Assembly: GCF_012933365.1 (NCBI RefSeq)
Contig: NZ_JABBVZ010000003.1
Location: 1 to 64,000 of the forward strand
Length of the DNA: 64,000 nt
Reading direction: 5' to 3'
Source: Sulfobacillus harzensis
GTDB lineage: Bacteria > Bacillota > Sulfobacillia > Sulfobacillales > Sulfobacillaceae
Numbering within the stretch: the stretch's first letter is position 1; the number at the start of each line of letters is the position of its first letter. The translations under genes and the position numbers were made by a program. The notes below the pieces were generated by a model, which saw only the letters and a program-made list of their open reading frames with translations, did no database searches and was not told where the DNA came from. Positions 56,169 through 63,945 of this stretch are shown piece by piece.

Positions 56169-56637
56169 CCCAGTCGGCCAGCGCTTGACGGGTGATGTCA
56201 AAATACACTGCGCTCCAGGGAATGTCCCTTAGCGCGAAAAGTTTGACCTCCAAGGTTTCAAGACCGGGTCGCGCCCGGGAAAAATCGCCATCAATGGCGT
56301 ATACGGCCGTTAATATGCGGGTGTCAGGGGATGAGTAGACGCCTTGAAGGCAAGGTGTCCCCAATTGCATGTCCACCTCCTCCAAGGTTTCTCGCACCGC
56401 AGCGGCCTCTAAACTCTCTCCCGCTTCCACATATCCGCCTGGCACAACCCACTGGCCGAAGCCGGGAGCGATGGCACGGCGCACTAACACCACCTGCTCG
56501 TGATGACGGTGGACAATCGCTGACACGGAGGCTATCATGTCGGGGTACCGGACCGCCTTGCAAGCGATGCACACCTGCCGGCGTTTGCCTTCTAGGATGC
56601 GCTGGGCCATGGGACTCCCGCAGCGGTCACAATACAC
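56113..56637 (-). CDS. Nudix hydrolase with a zinc ribbon
   Basis: A protein of 174 residues. Four cysteines at 3, 6, 23 and 26 form a zinc ribbon; the Nudix box (GGYVEAGESLEAAAVRETLEEV, about 67-89, in the GX5EX7REUXEEXGU pattern) is intact, ending D instead of G. The layout recalls NADH-pyrophosphatase and ADP-ribose pyrophosphatase types. Cytoplasmic clean-up of nucleoside diphosphate compounds is likely; substrate unknown. Convergent with minC. Confidence 0.88.
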   Translation of the reverse strand: MYCDRCGSPMAQRILEGKRRQVCIACKAVRYPDMIASVSAIVHRHHEQVVLVRRAIAPGFGQWVVPGGYVEAGESLEAAAVRETLEEVDMQLGTPCLQGVYSSPDTRILTAVYAIDGDFSRARPGLETLEVKLFALRDIPWSAVYFDITRQALADWVRKVSPRKSDLANGSCPE

Positions 56638-56695
56638 ATTTTCCCCTCCCCTTCGTCATGGCGTAAAATGGGAATGCCGGAAGGGAGCGAACGCC

Positions 56696-57037
56696 ATGGC
56701 CAAGTATCGTCGCAGCAAAGTGAAGCGCCAGCACCATGTGGTGGCGGCGCTGGAAGATGGCCTCAAACTCATCGGATCGCTCCCGGAGGTGGATGGCATT
56801 ATTCCCGGCATCATCAAACCCAAAAGCGGCGGAGCCATGGGCTTTACCTTTCAATATCTAACCCAAAGCGGATTCAAACTCATCGGCCGCTCCAGCGGCG
56901 CCGCCCAAGAAGTGTTCGTCATTACCCAGCATCCGCAAGGGGTGCTTGAGGCCCTGCAAACACAAGGCCTTATTCGAATGCCGGAGGCGTCTCAGCCGTC
57001 GCCACCTCCAGACCAAAATTCGCAGCGATCTCCTTAA
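56696..57037 (+). CDS. DUF2103-like small protein
   Basis: A protein of 113 residues, start ATG 56696 with AAGGGAG upstream. KRQHHVVAALEDGLKLIGSL, GIIPGIIKPKSGG and AAQEVFVITQHPQGVLEAL resemble the DUF2103 family found in Thermotogae and cyanobacteria, from memory. The last 20 residues are Pro/Ser/Gln-rich. Its end overlaps the next gene tail-to-tail by 68 bases. Function unknown. Confidence 0.65.
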   Translation: MAKYRRSKVKRQHHVVAALEDGLKLIGSLPEVDGIIPGIIKPKSGGAMGFTFQYLTQSGFKLIGRSSGAAQEVFVITQHPQGVLEALQTQGLIRMPEASQPSPPPDQNSQRSP

Positions 57038-57179
57038 AAGCCTCCACATAGTCGTCGGAAACCTCAATTGCGGTCCCGTCGCCCATGCGAATCCAACCCC
57101 GCCTGGCCGCCGGATTGGAGGCCATGTAGCGCAAAAAACGCTCGGTGGTGTCGCCGCTACCTAACACCTGCAGATCCAT
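56970..57179 (-). CDS. Small hypothetical protein
   Basis: A protein of 69 residues from the ATG at 57179, which has GGGAGGG in front. Acidic C-terminus; MASNPAARRGWIRMGDGTAIE and DDYVEAFKEIAANFGL suggest a small strand-helix fold. No family recognised. Its 3' end overlaps the DUF2103-like gene by 68 bases on the opposite strand. Confidence 0.6.
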   Translation of the reverse strand: MDLQVLGSGDTTERFLRYMASNPAARRGWIRMGDGTAIEVSDDYVEAFKEIAANFGLEVATAETPPAFE

Positions 57180-57221
57180 GTAAATCCCTCCCGTATGGGT
57201 AGTATCCACCCACACGGGTTC

Positions 57222-57656
57222 TTAAATGCGGGAGCGACGAATGAGGGGACGGATTACGGCAGTGGCCAAAGCGAGTCCTAGACTAATGGCGCCCGCCGAA
57301 AATAATGCGCTGAGCCCCGACTGGAGTCCCGCCTCAAATTGCGACTTTAAGAAGGCCACCATGCTTTGATAGACGAGATCGCCGGGAACAAAAGCAATAA
57401 TAGCGGGCACCACAAAAACCAGCACCGGTTCATGACGGACATAGGCGGCAATTTCTGAAAGCCCCCCGACAATCAAGGCCCCCACGAAATCCCCTAAAAA
57501 GCCGGCACCGGGCAGATGCCCCAACAGGGTGGCGAAGGCCCAGGAGACGGCGCCCACAATGCCCCCCACAACCAGGGTCCACCCGGACACCTGATATAAG
57601 AGGCCGAAGGCGACGGCCGTGACACCGGACAATAAGGCGGCCACAATCATACCCAA
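57222..57656 (-). CDS. Threonine/serine exporter, small half (ThrE2/YjjB-like)
   Basis: A membrane protein of 144 residues with four or five helices. GHLPGAGFLGDFVGALIVGG and VVPAIIAFVPGDLVYQSM are typical of the DUF3815/YjjB part of the ThrE transporter. It overlaps the larger half at 57647 by 10 bases, so the exporter is made of two polypeptides as in E. coli YjjP-YjjB. Confidence 0.85.
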   Translation of the reverse strand: MGMIVAALLSGVTAVAFGLLYQVSGWTLVVGGIVGAVSWAFATLLGHLPGAGFLGDFVGALIVGGLSEIAAYVRHEPVLVFVVPAIIAFVPGDLVYQSMVAFLKSQFEAGLQSGLSALFSAGAISLGLALATAVIRPLIRRSRI

Positions 57657-58432
57657 CGCCCCCCCATGGCCAGATATACATATAGCGGCAGACTTGCACC
57701 AGCCGCAATTGCCGCCCCGGACAAGAGCGCTTCCAAAATGCGGGCCGCGGCTGACAATAAATCGCCCTGGATGCCATCGCGCACGGCCGTCGTGATCAGA
57801 AGGCCCGGCGTCAGGACCATGATTCCCCCTACGAGCACGGCCCCGGGATGCGGTTGATGAAGGACGCCCGCGACAAATAAAGCGGGCAACACAGCCGTCA
57901 TGGCAGACACCATGTCAGCCACCCCACCTGCAACCCCGGTGTGGCGCAAGGTTTGCCGCACCCATTGGGTCAACGCTCCCGCGATAAAGGCGGGAAGAAA
58001 ATTTACGGCCGTTCCGCCCATCAAGTGGCTGATGGCGGCAGCCCCCACCCCCGCAAACAAGAGATTGGCCTCAGGACGATAGCGGGCGGCATGCCGCGCC
58101 TCTTGCAAGCACCGTTCCAACTCCTCAGCGGGCACCGGATTTTGACTGATGTCGCGGGAGACTTGGTTAATCTGCGCCACCACTGCCAAATTGACCGACC
58201 GGGCGCGGATGCGGCGAATTACGGTATCAAAATTGGCGGCGTTAATAAAAAGGGCGGTGGGAAGCACAATCACTTCCACCGCCTCAAACCCATATGCGGT
58301 GGCGAGCCGCTGCATGGTATCCTCAACCCGGGAAACCTCGGCGCCGCTGGCCAGAAGTGCCATCCCGGCGTCAGCTATGACCTTCAGTACCTTGGGGCTG
58401 GGGTTCCGCCCCCGGTTTTCGGTCAGGTTCAT
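57647..58432 (-). CDS. Threonine/serine exporter, large half (ThrE1/YjjP-like)
   Basis: A protein of 261 residues of the DUF1212/YjjP family. The N-terminal cytoplasmic part (AGMALLASGAEVSRVEDTM, VIVLPTALFI) precedes about five helices with HPGAVLVGGIMVLTPGLLI. It probably exports threonine, serine or related compounds. ATG at 58432 has GCGAGGCG in front and overlaps gtrA by 62 bases. The longer frame only covers gtrA. Confidence 0.87.
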   Translation of the reverse strand: MNLTENRGRNPSPKVLKVIADAGMALLASGAEVSRVEDTMQRLATAYGFEAVEVIVLPTALFINAANFDTVIRRIRARSVNLAVVAQINQVSRDISQNPVPAEELERCLQEARHAARYRPEANLLFAGVGAAAISHLMGGTAVNFLPAFIAGALTQWVRQTLRHTGVAGGVADMVSAMTAVLPALFVAGVLHQPHPGAVLVGGIMVLTPGLLITTAVRDGIQGDLLSAAARILEALLSGAAIAAGASLPLYVYLAMGGRWV

Positions 58433-58814
58433 GCGATTCGCCTCGCTTCCTGAAAACCCAAATGGATGAGAACAAAAAGCCAAAACCGGTCCCAAAGGGA
58501 ATAGCCACCAAGTCGGCAATGCGGTAGTGCCATCCAAAATGGCGCATCAGAAAAGTGTAGATGGCCGTTTGAATAAGGGCACCTGCAGCCGATACCAGGT
58601 TGAACTGACCGGCCCCCCGCCAGGACAGCGGGTTGTGGAAGGTAAAACGCGCGTTAAGAAGATAGTTCGAAATGATGGAGGCCTCAACCGCAAAAAGATA
58701 AGTGATGGGATTTGGCCAGTGAGGCAACAACCGATGAACCGCGGTCAGCACCACAAGGTTCACCAGGATGCCACTGGCACCCACCATCAGATAGAAAACA
58801 AGCCGGCGAATCAT
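58371..58814 (-). CDS. GtrA-family membrane protein
   Basis: A protein of 147 residues with four helices and the GtrA pattern (GASGILVNLVVLTAVHRLLP, then NYLLNARFTFHNPLSWRGAG, then FLFSSIWVFR). GtrA-type proteins help move polyprenol-phosphate sugars across the membrane. It follows the polyprenol-phosphate glycosyltransferase directly (one base between), so the two form a glycolipid flipping unit. Confidence 0.9.
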   Translation of the reverse strand: MIRRLVFYLMVGASGILVNLVVLTAVHRLLPHWPNPITYLFAVEASIISNYLLNARFTFHNPLSWRGAGQFNLVSAAGALIQTAIYTFLMRHFGWHYRIADLVAIPFGTGFGFLFSSIWVFRKRGESHEPDRKPGAEPQPQGTEGHS

Positions 58815-59564
58815 CTAAGGACGGAGACGCTCCCATTCGGCGTTCTGCTCTGCGGTTTGATGTTCGGCGCGCATTTTCGCCACCATCCAAAACGCCTCCA
58901 TAAAAATCGCGGGAGACATCTTGCTCTGCCCCTCGCGGCGCTCTTCAAAAATGATTGGCATTTCGACCACTTTGAATCCGGCTTGAACGGCTCGGTAGGT
59001 GAGCTCAATCTGAAACCCATAGCCGCTCGCTTGGATCGACTCTAAATTCATTGATTCTAAAACTTGTGCCCGGAAGCACTTAAATCCGCCTGTCAAGTCA
59101 CGGACCGGGATACCCAGCATCTTTGAGGCATACAACGAGCCGCCTCGCGAAATTAAGCGCCGATACCAGGGCCACTTGGTGGCTCCGCCTCCTGCCACGT
59201 AGCGCGATCCCAAAACCAAGTCGGCACCGGTGCTGCGCATGGTCTCGATAAACTGGGGAAGATAAGCGGGATTGTGGGAGAAATCCGCGTCCATTTCGAA
59301 AAGGAAATCGTATCCGCGCTGCATCCCAAAGCGGAAGCCGGTCAAATACGCTGTCGCCAAACCCAACTTGCCCTGCCGGTGAATGACCTCCACCCGGCCG
59401 GGATGGGTTTTCTTTAAATGATCCGCCAAAATACCCGTGCCGTCAGGCGAACCGTCATCAATGACTAAGACGTCAAACATGTCTCCCTGGGCCAAGATAG
59501 CGTCCACCATGGGAGCCAGGTTTCCGATTTCGTTGTATGTTGGCAGTATCACTAAGGCCTGCAC
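58815..59564 (-). CDS. Polyprenol-phosphate mannosyl/glucosyltransferase (GT2, DPM1-like)
   Basis: A GT2 enzyme of 249 residues. VILPTYNEIGNLAPMVDAI, VIDDGSPDGTGILADHL and FEMDADFSHNP with DxD-type aspartates are the DPM1 hallmarks. LTGGFKCFRAQVLE and FEERREGQSKMSP close the domain. There is no C-terminal membrane region. It moves a sugar from GDP-mannose or UDP-sugar to polyprenol phosphate at the cytoplasmic face. GTG at 59564 is eight bases after GGAGG. A hexomutase is elsewhere in the window. Confidence 0.92.
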   Translation of the reverse strand: MQALVILPTYNEIGNLAPMVDAILAQGDMFDVLVIDDGSPDGTGILADHLKKTHPGRVEVIHRQGKLGLATAYLTGFRFGMQRGYDFLFEMDADFSHNPAYLPQFIETMRSTGADLVLGSRYVAGGGATKWPWYRRLISRGGSLYASKMLGIPVRDLTGGFKCFRAQVLESMNLESIQASGYGFQIELTYRAVQAGFKVVEMPIIFEERREGQSKMSPAIFMEAFWMVAKMRAEHQTAEQNAEWERLRP

Positions 59565-59730
59565 GTTCACGAGCCTCCTCCGTTTGCTAGGTGATCCCGT
59601 GCGGCGGAAAAGCGCCGTCGCCATCGTTCACAGTATGTTCCGCGATGCAATCTCATGCGGCCACCGCATCTGAGCCACCTGAGCTTGGGCTGCGCCATGC
59701 GTCAACCCTATGCCCATGTCGGCAACACCA
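59565..59730 (-). other. Long 5' leader of the glycosyltransferase operon
   Basis: From the expected transcription start near 59729 to the GTG there are about 165 untranslated bases. The minus strand holds a stable hairpin ATGCGG-TGG-CCGCAT (near 59654-59668) and other GC-rich segments. No open frame with a ribosome binding site is seen. I do not recognise a known riboswitch. The rest of the 372-base gap (59765-59936) holds nothing I can name. Confidence 0.45.
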
Positions 59731-59735
59731 TCCCT

Positions 59736-59764
59736 ATCATAATGGGATTTGCACGTCCTTTCAA
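59736..59764 (-). promoter_or_regulatory. Promoter of the glycosyltransferase operon
   Basis: Minus strand TTGAAA (59764-59759), 17-base spacer, TATGAT (59741-59736). A good vegetative promoter, about 170 bases before the first start codon. Confidence 0.8.
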
Positions 59765-59936
59765 TGGACCGCCCTGAAAGTTTGACCCTAAAATCCACTT
59801 TTTTCCACGCGCGGCCTACACGCCTCTCTTGAGAGGAACGGAAACTCATCATAGTATTCGCGTCTACGAGGGAAAAATGTGCCCCCTCGGAAATGCATCC
59901 TTGACCGGGAAAAGAAGGCATCTTTCTCAGTAGCGG

Positions 59937-60809
59937 TTACGCCGATGACGAGGTGGTCAGGACTACATGCTTTTCCAGTACGATGCCGTGCCATTCGCGG
60001 TTCATGGTCAGGCCGCTAGCTTCCACCAGCTTGTCGGCCGCATGCCGGGGCAAGCCAAATTCCAGCGTTTTGACACCCCAGGCTCGGGACTCCACCCATA
60101 AATATTGCAGCAGCGCCTTCAAGTGTTTGCCCATGGAGCGAAGATACTGCAAATGCATGCGATCGTCCTGAATGTGAAAGATTGCCAGGGTATCGAGAGC
60201 CTCCCCGCTCGTTTGCGGCGCTAAAGCCGTGCTCCCCAACTCCACACTATGCCACACGTCATCAAAACTGATCGACGCCGGCTGCCAGGCGCCATCGCGA
60301 GACCACAGGTCTTCACCATGTTGATTCATGAACGCCAGAAGCCGGTCCCGGTCGACAGCCCAGGCAGGCCCGGCCACTTCGTCGGGATATTCAGGCGCCG
60401 AGAATCCTTCCAAACTTCCTGCCACCCACTCGTCAACGACATGAAATCCGAGTTTCGTTTGGAAAAGATGTTGAGAGGCCTCATTGCCCCGGCTAATCAA
60501 TGCACGCACTACTTGGGCTCCCAAGCGACGCGCTTCCTGTACCTGAAACTCCGCCATCTCCTCGGCTAAGGACGTGTCCTGCATATCCGGACGCAGCCGG
60601 ACTGCTCCCAAGAATGCCTCGTGAGGCTTTCCCAGTGCCACAACCCCCGTGGCCGCCAACTGATTGTCGTCATCGAGGGCGAGATACAGGCCCCCGGTCT
60701 CGCTGGCCAGATAGCTTTCGATCTGGTCGCGCGCGTAGTCATCTACAAATTGCGATAAAAAACTTTCAATCCGCGCCTGATCCTCCGCGGTGGCTCGGAC
60801 ATACCTCAC
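59937..60809 (-). CDS. GNAT-like protein, two-domain
   Basis: A protein of about 290 residues. Residues 1-140 look like a GNAT fold (VRYVRATAEDQARIESFL, then QVVRALISRGNEASQHLFQT and KLGFHVVDEW). The second part (about 150-290, ending KTLEFGLPRHAADKLVEASG) may be a second, degenerate GNAT. The Q/RxxGxG/A acetyl-CoA loop is not clear in either. GTG at 60809 follows GGGAGGG. Function unknown. It lies 41 bases after the cytochrome c gene and may share its transcript. Confidence 0.65.
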   Translation of the reverse strand: MRYVRATAEDQARIESFLSQFVDDYARDQIESYLASETGGLYLALDDDNQLAATGVVALGKPHEAFLGAVRLRPDMQDTSLAEEMAEFQVQEARRLGAQVVRALISRGNEASQHLFQTKLGFHVVDEWVAGSLEGFSAPEYPDEVAGPAWAVDRDRLLAFMNQHGEDLWSRDGAWQPASISFDDVWHSVELGSTALAPQTSGEALDTLAIFHIQDDRMHLQYLRSMGKHLKALLQYLWVESRAWGVKTLEFGLPRHAADKLVEASGLTMNREWHGIVLEKHVVLTTSSSA

Positions 60810-60850
60810 CCAAGGCCCTCCCTTTCCCACACTGGACACATTGTACCGTC

Positions 60851-61240
60851 TCAGGGAAGCAACTTCAACTTAGCCACATTTTGGTTGGGACGAGAACTGA
60901 GGGAATCGATCCAAAGGGCCAAATCTTGGGCTTGACGGGCCGTGAGGGAGTGCGGATCGGACGCCGGCATCCGCGTCTGAATGAAATGCGCCAACGCCTG
61001 TGTGGTCGGATACTTGGACACCACTTCACCGTTGGTGAGATCAGGCGCGCCCCCCGATCCATCTCCAGCAGGACCATGACAGGTTTCGCATAGTGATTGA
61101 AAGAGTTGCTGACCCGCTTCAACTTGTAGGGCTTGGCGCGCCTGAACCTCCTCATGGTGGAGGTTGGCCCATATGCCTGCCGCCGCGCCGCCGACCAAGA
61201 TGGCCATGATCCCCGCCGTGACTAGCCCGCGCCGTGTCAT
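60851..61240 (-). CDS. Membrane-anchored mono-haem cytochrome c
   Basis: A class I cytochrome c of 129 residues. An uncleaved or cleaved N-terminal helix (about 7-26), haem motif CETCH at 51-55, and axial Met91 in TRMPAS. It acts outside the membrane as an electron carrier. Its ATG shares one base with the stop of the propeller-haem gene (TAATG), so it is a likely electron acceptor for it. The longer frame to 61390 lies inside that gene. Confidence 0.93.
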   Translation of the reverse strand: MTRRGLVTAGIMAILVGGAAAGIWANLHHEEVQARQALQVEAGQQLFQSLCETCHGPAGDGSGGAPDLTNGEVVSKYPTTQALAHFIQTRMPASDPHSLTARQAQDLALWIDSLSSRPNQNVAKLKLLP

Positions 61241-62943
61241 TAGCACCCACCGCCTTTCCCGCCCGCGGGACCAGAATGTCCCCCGAGATTGTCCCGCCAA
61301 CCACTCGACAGCCAGTGCAAATAGAGATTGAGGTCTGCCAAGCGAGGATCTTGTGATGCCAGTTTTTGTCCGCCAGCGTGGGCCAGGCATCGGTTAATCT
61401 GATCGTCCAAGGTAATCAGTTGATGTCCCTTGGCGCGTGGGAAACCCGAAGCCACCCCCAACAACGTCGGCATGACCGCCCCCTTCTGCACCGTGGTGAC
61501 CGAACCTCCAGCTAGGTGGCAGCTCGCGCAGGAACGTCCCGTTAAACCCTGCCCATAAAACAAGGCTTCCCCTTGTAAGATCTGTTGCCCGATTTGCCCC
61601 GCTGGAAGGGGAATCGCGGGCACCTGGCGGCGCTGATAACTGGCAAGCAAGCGCTCGCGAGGCATCGCTAACAAGAGCCCATTTTCGTCCGGTTGAATCA
61701 AGGTGCCGCCCACCACCAAAGGATAATCGGCAGCCAGGCTCCCTCCGATGTAAAGACTTCCGCGCTCCTGCCCAGTCTCTGGGTTGAGGGCATAGAGGAA
61801 ACCCGCCCCGTCCCCGACGTAGAGGGTTCTTCGGGTCACAGCTGCCGATTCCGACACGGGCCCTACGGCCTGAAACTGCCACACCACCCGGCCATTCGTG
61901 GAGGACAGGGCGTATTCCCGGTGAGTAATGGGACTTCCGACATAAATGCGATGATGGGCTACTACCGGAGCGGACACTTCGATGTCCTGCGGAAGTGGGC
62001 CCTGTCCCAGCCGACGGGACCAGCGGATGCGGCCACTTTGGGCGCTCAACGCAAAAACGGCGGAGGACGGGTGCCGCCACCCGCCTGTGGTTCCCTCGAG
62101 ATATAAGGTGTCATGCGCGAGTGCCGGCGAACTGTCGTCAGATCCGGCAAAAACCTTAGGCAGCGACCGGGACCACTGAATGCGGTGTGTGTGGGTGTTG
62201 ATCGCGTAGACCCGATACGGATGCGCCCCGGAGACGTACAAGAGACCCGAAGACGACAGCGTCGGGGAAGCCATGCTGACATACGATCCGATAGGAACAG
62301 ACCAGAGTACCGCTCCCGTGGAAGGTTGCAGCGCATACACGCGCCCTTGCCCGTTGGCTACATAAAGGGCTCTGCGGGTGGCCACAAAGCTCGGCATATC
62401 CTCCCCCCGCGTCTTATCCTTCCACACCACGCGCCCATTGGCAGGGTCCAGGGCATAAATGGCGCTGGCACCTGTTCCCCTTACAATCCCTGTCGAGGGC
62501 AAAACGCCTTCCTCGACCACATTCCGGCCCCGAAACTGCTGGGTCCCGGACCCTACATAGACGCGGTTGCCCAGGACCACCGGAGTGGTCATGGACATGT
62601 TGTCAAGCCGGGTGCTCCATAAGAGGTGGCCCGTCTTGGCATCCACTGCGTAAATGCGGTGGTCCTGACCGCCGGCCATATCGCCGTCCCCGGATGCGTA
62701 AATGACCCCATGTGCAATGGACGCCTGCTGTAGCGGTTCTTTGGCGGAGAATGTCCAATCGCCTCGAAAACGGTCGGCGGCGACCACCGGATTATTGCTT
62801 GAATTCTCTCCGTACTTGACGAAGGCGGCCGGGCCAACAACACTGGTCGGACGCCTTGGCGGAGATGCGGCCGCCGCCATTCCCACGCCCACTGCGAGAC
62901 CCGCGACTACCGGCAACAGCCATCCCCAACGCACCCGCAACAT
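61240..62943 (-). CDS. PQQ-type beta-propeller protein fused to a TsdA/SoxA-like haem c domain
   Basis: A secreted or anchored protein of 567 residues. Signal helix about 8-26. Residues about 45-430 form a beta-propeller with repeated W-containing blades (IYAVDAKTGHLLWS, IYALDPANGRVVWK, VYALQPSTGAVLWS, VFALSAQSGRIRWS, LYALNPETGQERG). After it comes a haem domain (about 450-550) with CASCHLAGG (472-480), INRC (Cys519) and YLHWLSSG. The His476-Cys519 distance of 43 fits the His/Cys haem ligation known for thiosulfate dehydrogenase TsdA. The propeller recalls tetrathionate hydrolase or quinoprotein dehydrogenases. The protein ends in GGGC. Substrate is inferred, not shown. Confidence 0.85.
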   Translation of the reverse strand: MLRVRWGWLLPVVAGLAVGVGMAAAASPPRRPTSVVGPAAFVKYGENSSNNPVVAADRFRGDWTFSAKEPLQQASIAHGVIYASGDGDMAGGQDHRIYAVDAKTGHLLWSTRLDNMSMTTPVVLGNRVYVGSGTQQFRGRNVVEEGVLPSTGIVRGTGASAIYALDPANGRVVWKDKTRGEDMPSFVATRRALYVANGQGRVYALQPSTGAVLWSVPIGSYVSMASPTLSSSGLLYVSGAHPYRVYAINTHTHRIQWSRSLPKVFAGSDDSSPALAHDTLYLEGTTGGWRHPSSAVFALSAQSGRIRWSRRLGQGPLPQDIEVSAPVVAHHRIYVGSPITHREYALSSTNGRVVWQFQAVGPVSESAAVTRRTLYVGDGAGFLYALNPETGQERGSLYIGGSLAADYPLVVGGTLIQPDENGLLLAMPRERLLASYQRRQVPAIPLPAGQIGQQILQGEALFYGQGLTGRSCASCHLAGGSVTTVQKGAVMPTLLGVASGFPRAKGHQLITLDDQINRCLAHAGGQKLASQDPRLADLNLYLHWLSSGWRDNLGGHSGPAGGKGGGC

Positions 62944-63085
62944 CGTCTCCTACACCTGCCCCTGGCCTTCTAATCCTTCCTACCTTTCCACCATTTCTCA
63001 TTGGCTATGTTGCCCAGGGCTGAATCTTTGCTGAAGGCAGAAGCGACTTTTGTCGTATAATATCGGGAAGGACGGAGGGAATTGG

Positions 63086-63544
63086 ATGAAACGCTTTTTG
63101 GCGATGATGCTCATGGCCGGGGTTGCTTGGTTGGCTATACCGTCAATCACTCAAGCGGCAACGCTGCCGGGCAAACTCATGGCACTCCCCAACCCTCCTG
63201 GGGCACCCCAATTAGACGCTTTTGTCGTCACCCTGCCCCATTCCCACGAGGTGCCCGCCCGAGCTGTGTTCACCTTCACGGGACAGGGTCATCACACCCA
63301 AGCGACCGCCCGCTTCAAGAAGCTAAACCAGTACCAGTATCGCGCCTATTGGCGAGCGGCAAACCAAGGAACGGTACGTGTCCAGGCGTATACGGCCGGC
63401 AACCATCTGGTAGCGGCCGCATCCTTTCCGGTCACCAAAGCGCACACCAACGTGGTCGGCCGGGTGATTTTAGGGGTGGTGCTGGTGGGCGGATCGCTGT
63501 GGCTATGGTACCGCCAGCAGAAAATGTTCCGCCCCCGCAACTAG
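63086..63544 (+). CDS. Secreted Ig-like protein with a C-terminal membrane anchor
   Basis: A protein of 152 residues: signal peptide (1-24, ending ITQA), an extracytoplasmic beta domain (about 30-125; FVVTLPHSHEVPARAVFTF), and one helix at about 128-146 followed by RQQKMFRPRN. ATG at 63086 has GGAGGG before it; TATAAT lies about 25 bases further up (63055-63060). The domain recalls FixH/CopC-like sandwiches, but I cannot assign it. It is divergent from the propeller-haem gene. Confidence 0.7.
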   Translation: MKRFLAMMLMAGVAWLAIPSITQAATLPGKLMALPNPPGAPQLDAFVVTLPHSHEVPARAVFTFTGQGHHTQATARFKKLNQYQYRAYWRAANQGTVRVQAYTAGNHLVAAASFPVTKAHTNVVGRVILGVVLVGGSLWLWYRQQKMFRPRN

Positions 63545-63546
63545 AC

Positions 63547-63945
63547 TTAGCCTCCCGTGTTGCCCCAACTTTCCGCGGCGTCGCTCGGCGTCGAATGAGC
63601 CACATCATTGAGCCACGTCCAGGCCAAATACGCCGCCACCACCGCCTTGCCGTTGGTTTTGCCCAATAGCCGGACCAGCCATGTCAGACGAGTCTTCAGC
63701 CGCCCCGGCAACAGGGGATAGCGCACCAGCGACCGGGACGCTAACGCAGCCCCCAGCCACACGGCGCGCACAATCGCCAACTCTGTGCCAGTTTGCGCAT
63801 TTGGCATGACAAACCGCCAGCGCAAACTCAGTGTGTCCCAGATCTTTTGTCGAAACCGCCGTCGGCTTGTCTTGTTGCGCGCCCAAGCCAGGCGCACACT
63901 CCACCAAATGAGCCCCACCAGGCTCGCTCGCCCAGTCTCCTGCAT
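63547..63945 (-). CDS. Hypothetical basic protein
   Basis: A protein of 132 residues from an ATG at 63945 with GGAGGAG about 12 bases before it. Very rich in Arg, Trp and Leu (WWSVRLAWARNKTSRRRFRQ, RLKTRLTWLVRLLG), with one weak hydrophobic stretch (about 98-112). No family is recognised. It converges with the preceding gene, 2 bases apart. It may be real, but a chance frame cannot be ruled out. Confidence 0.5.
   Translation of the reverse strand: MQETGRASLVGLIWWSVRLAWARNKTSRRRFRQKIWDTLSLRWRFVMPNAQTGTELAIVRAVWLGAALASRSLVRYPLLPGRLKTRLTWLVRLLGKTNGKAVVAAYLAWTWLNDVAHSTPSDAAESWGNTGG

Noticed and set aside
59565-59735. Fluoride-riboswitch-like GGGATGGTGTT near the start of the leader
   Set aside because: The later conserved parts of the fluoride aptamer and its pseudoknot partners are not found; only the first block is vaguely similar.
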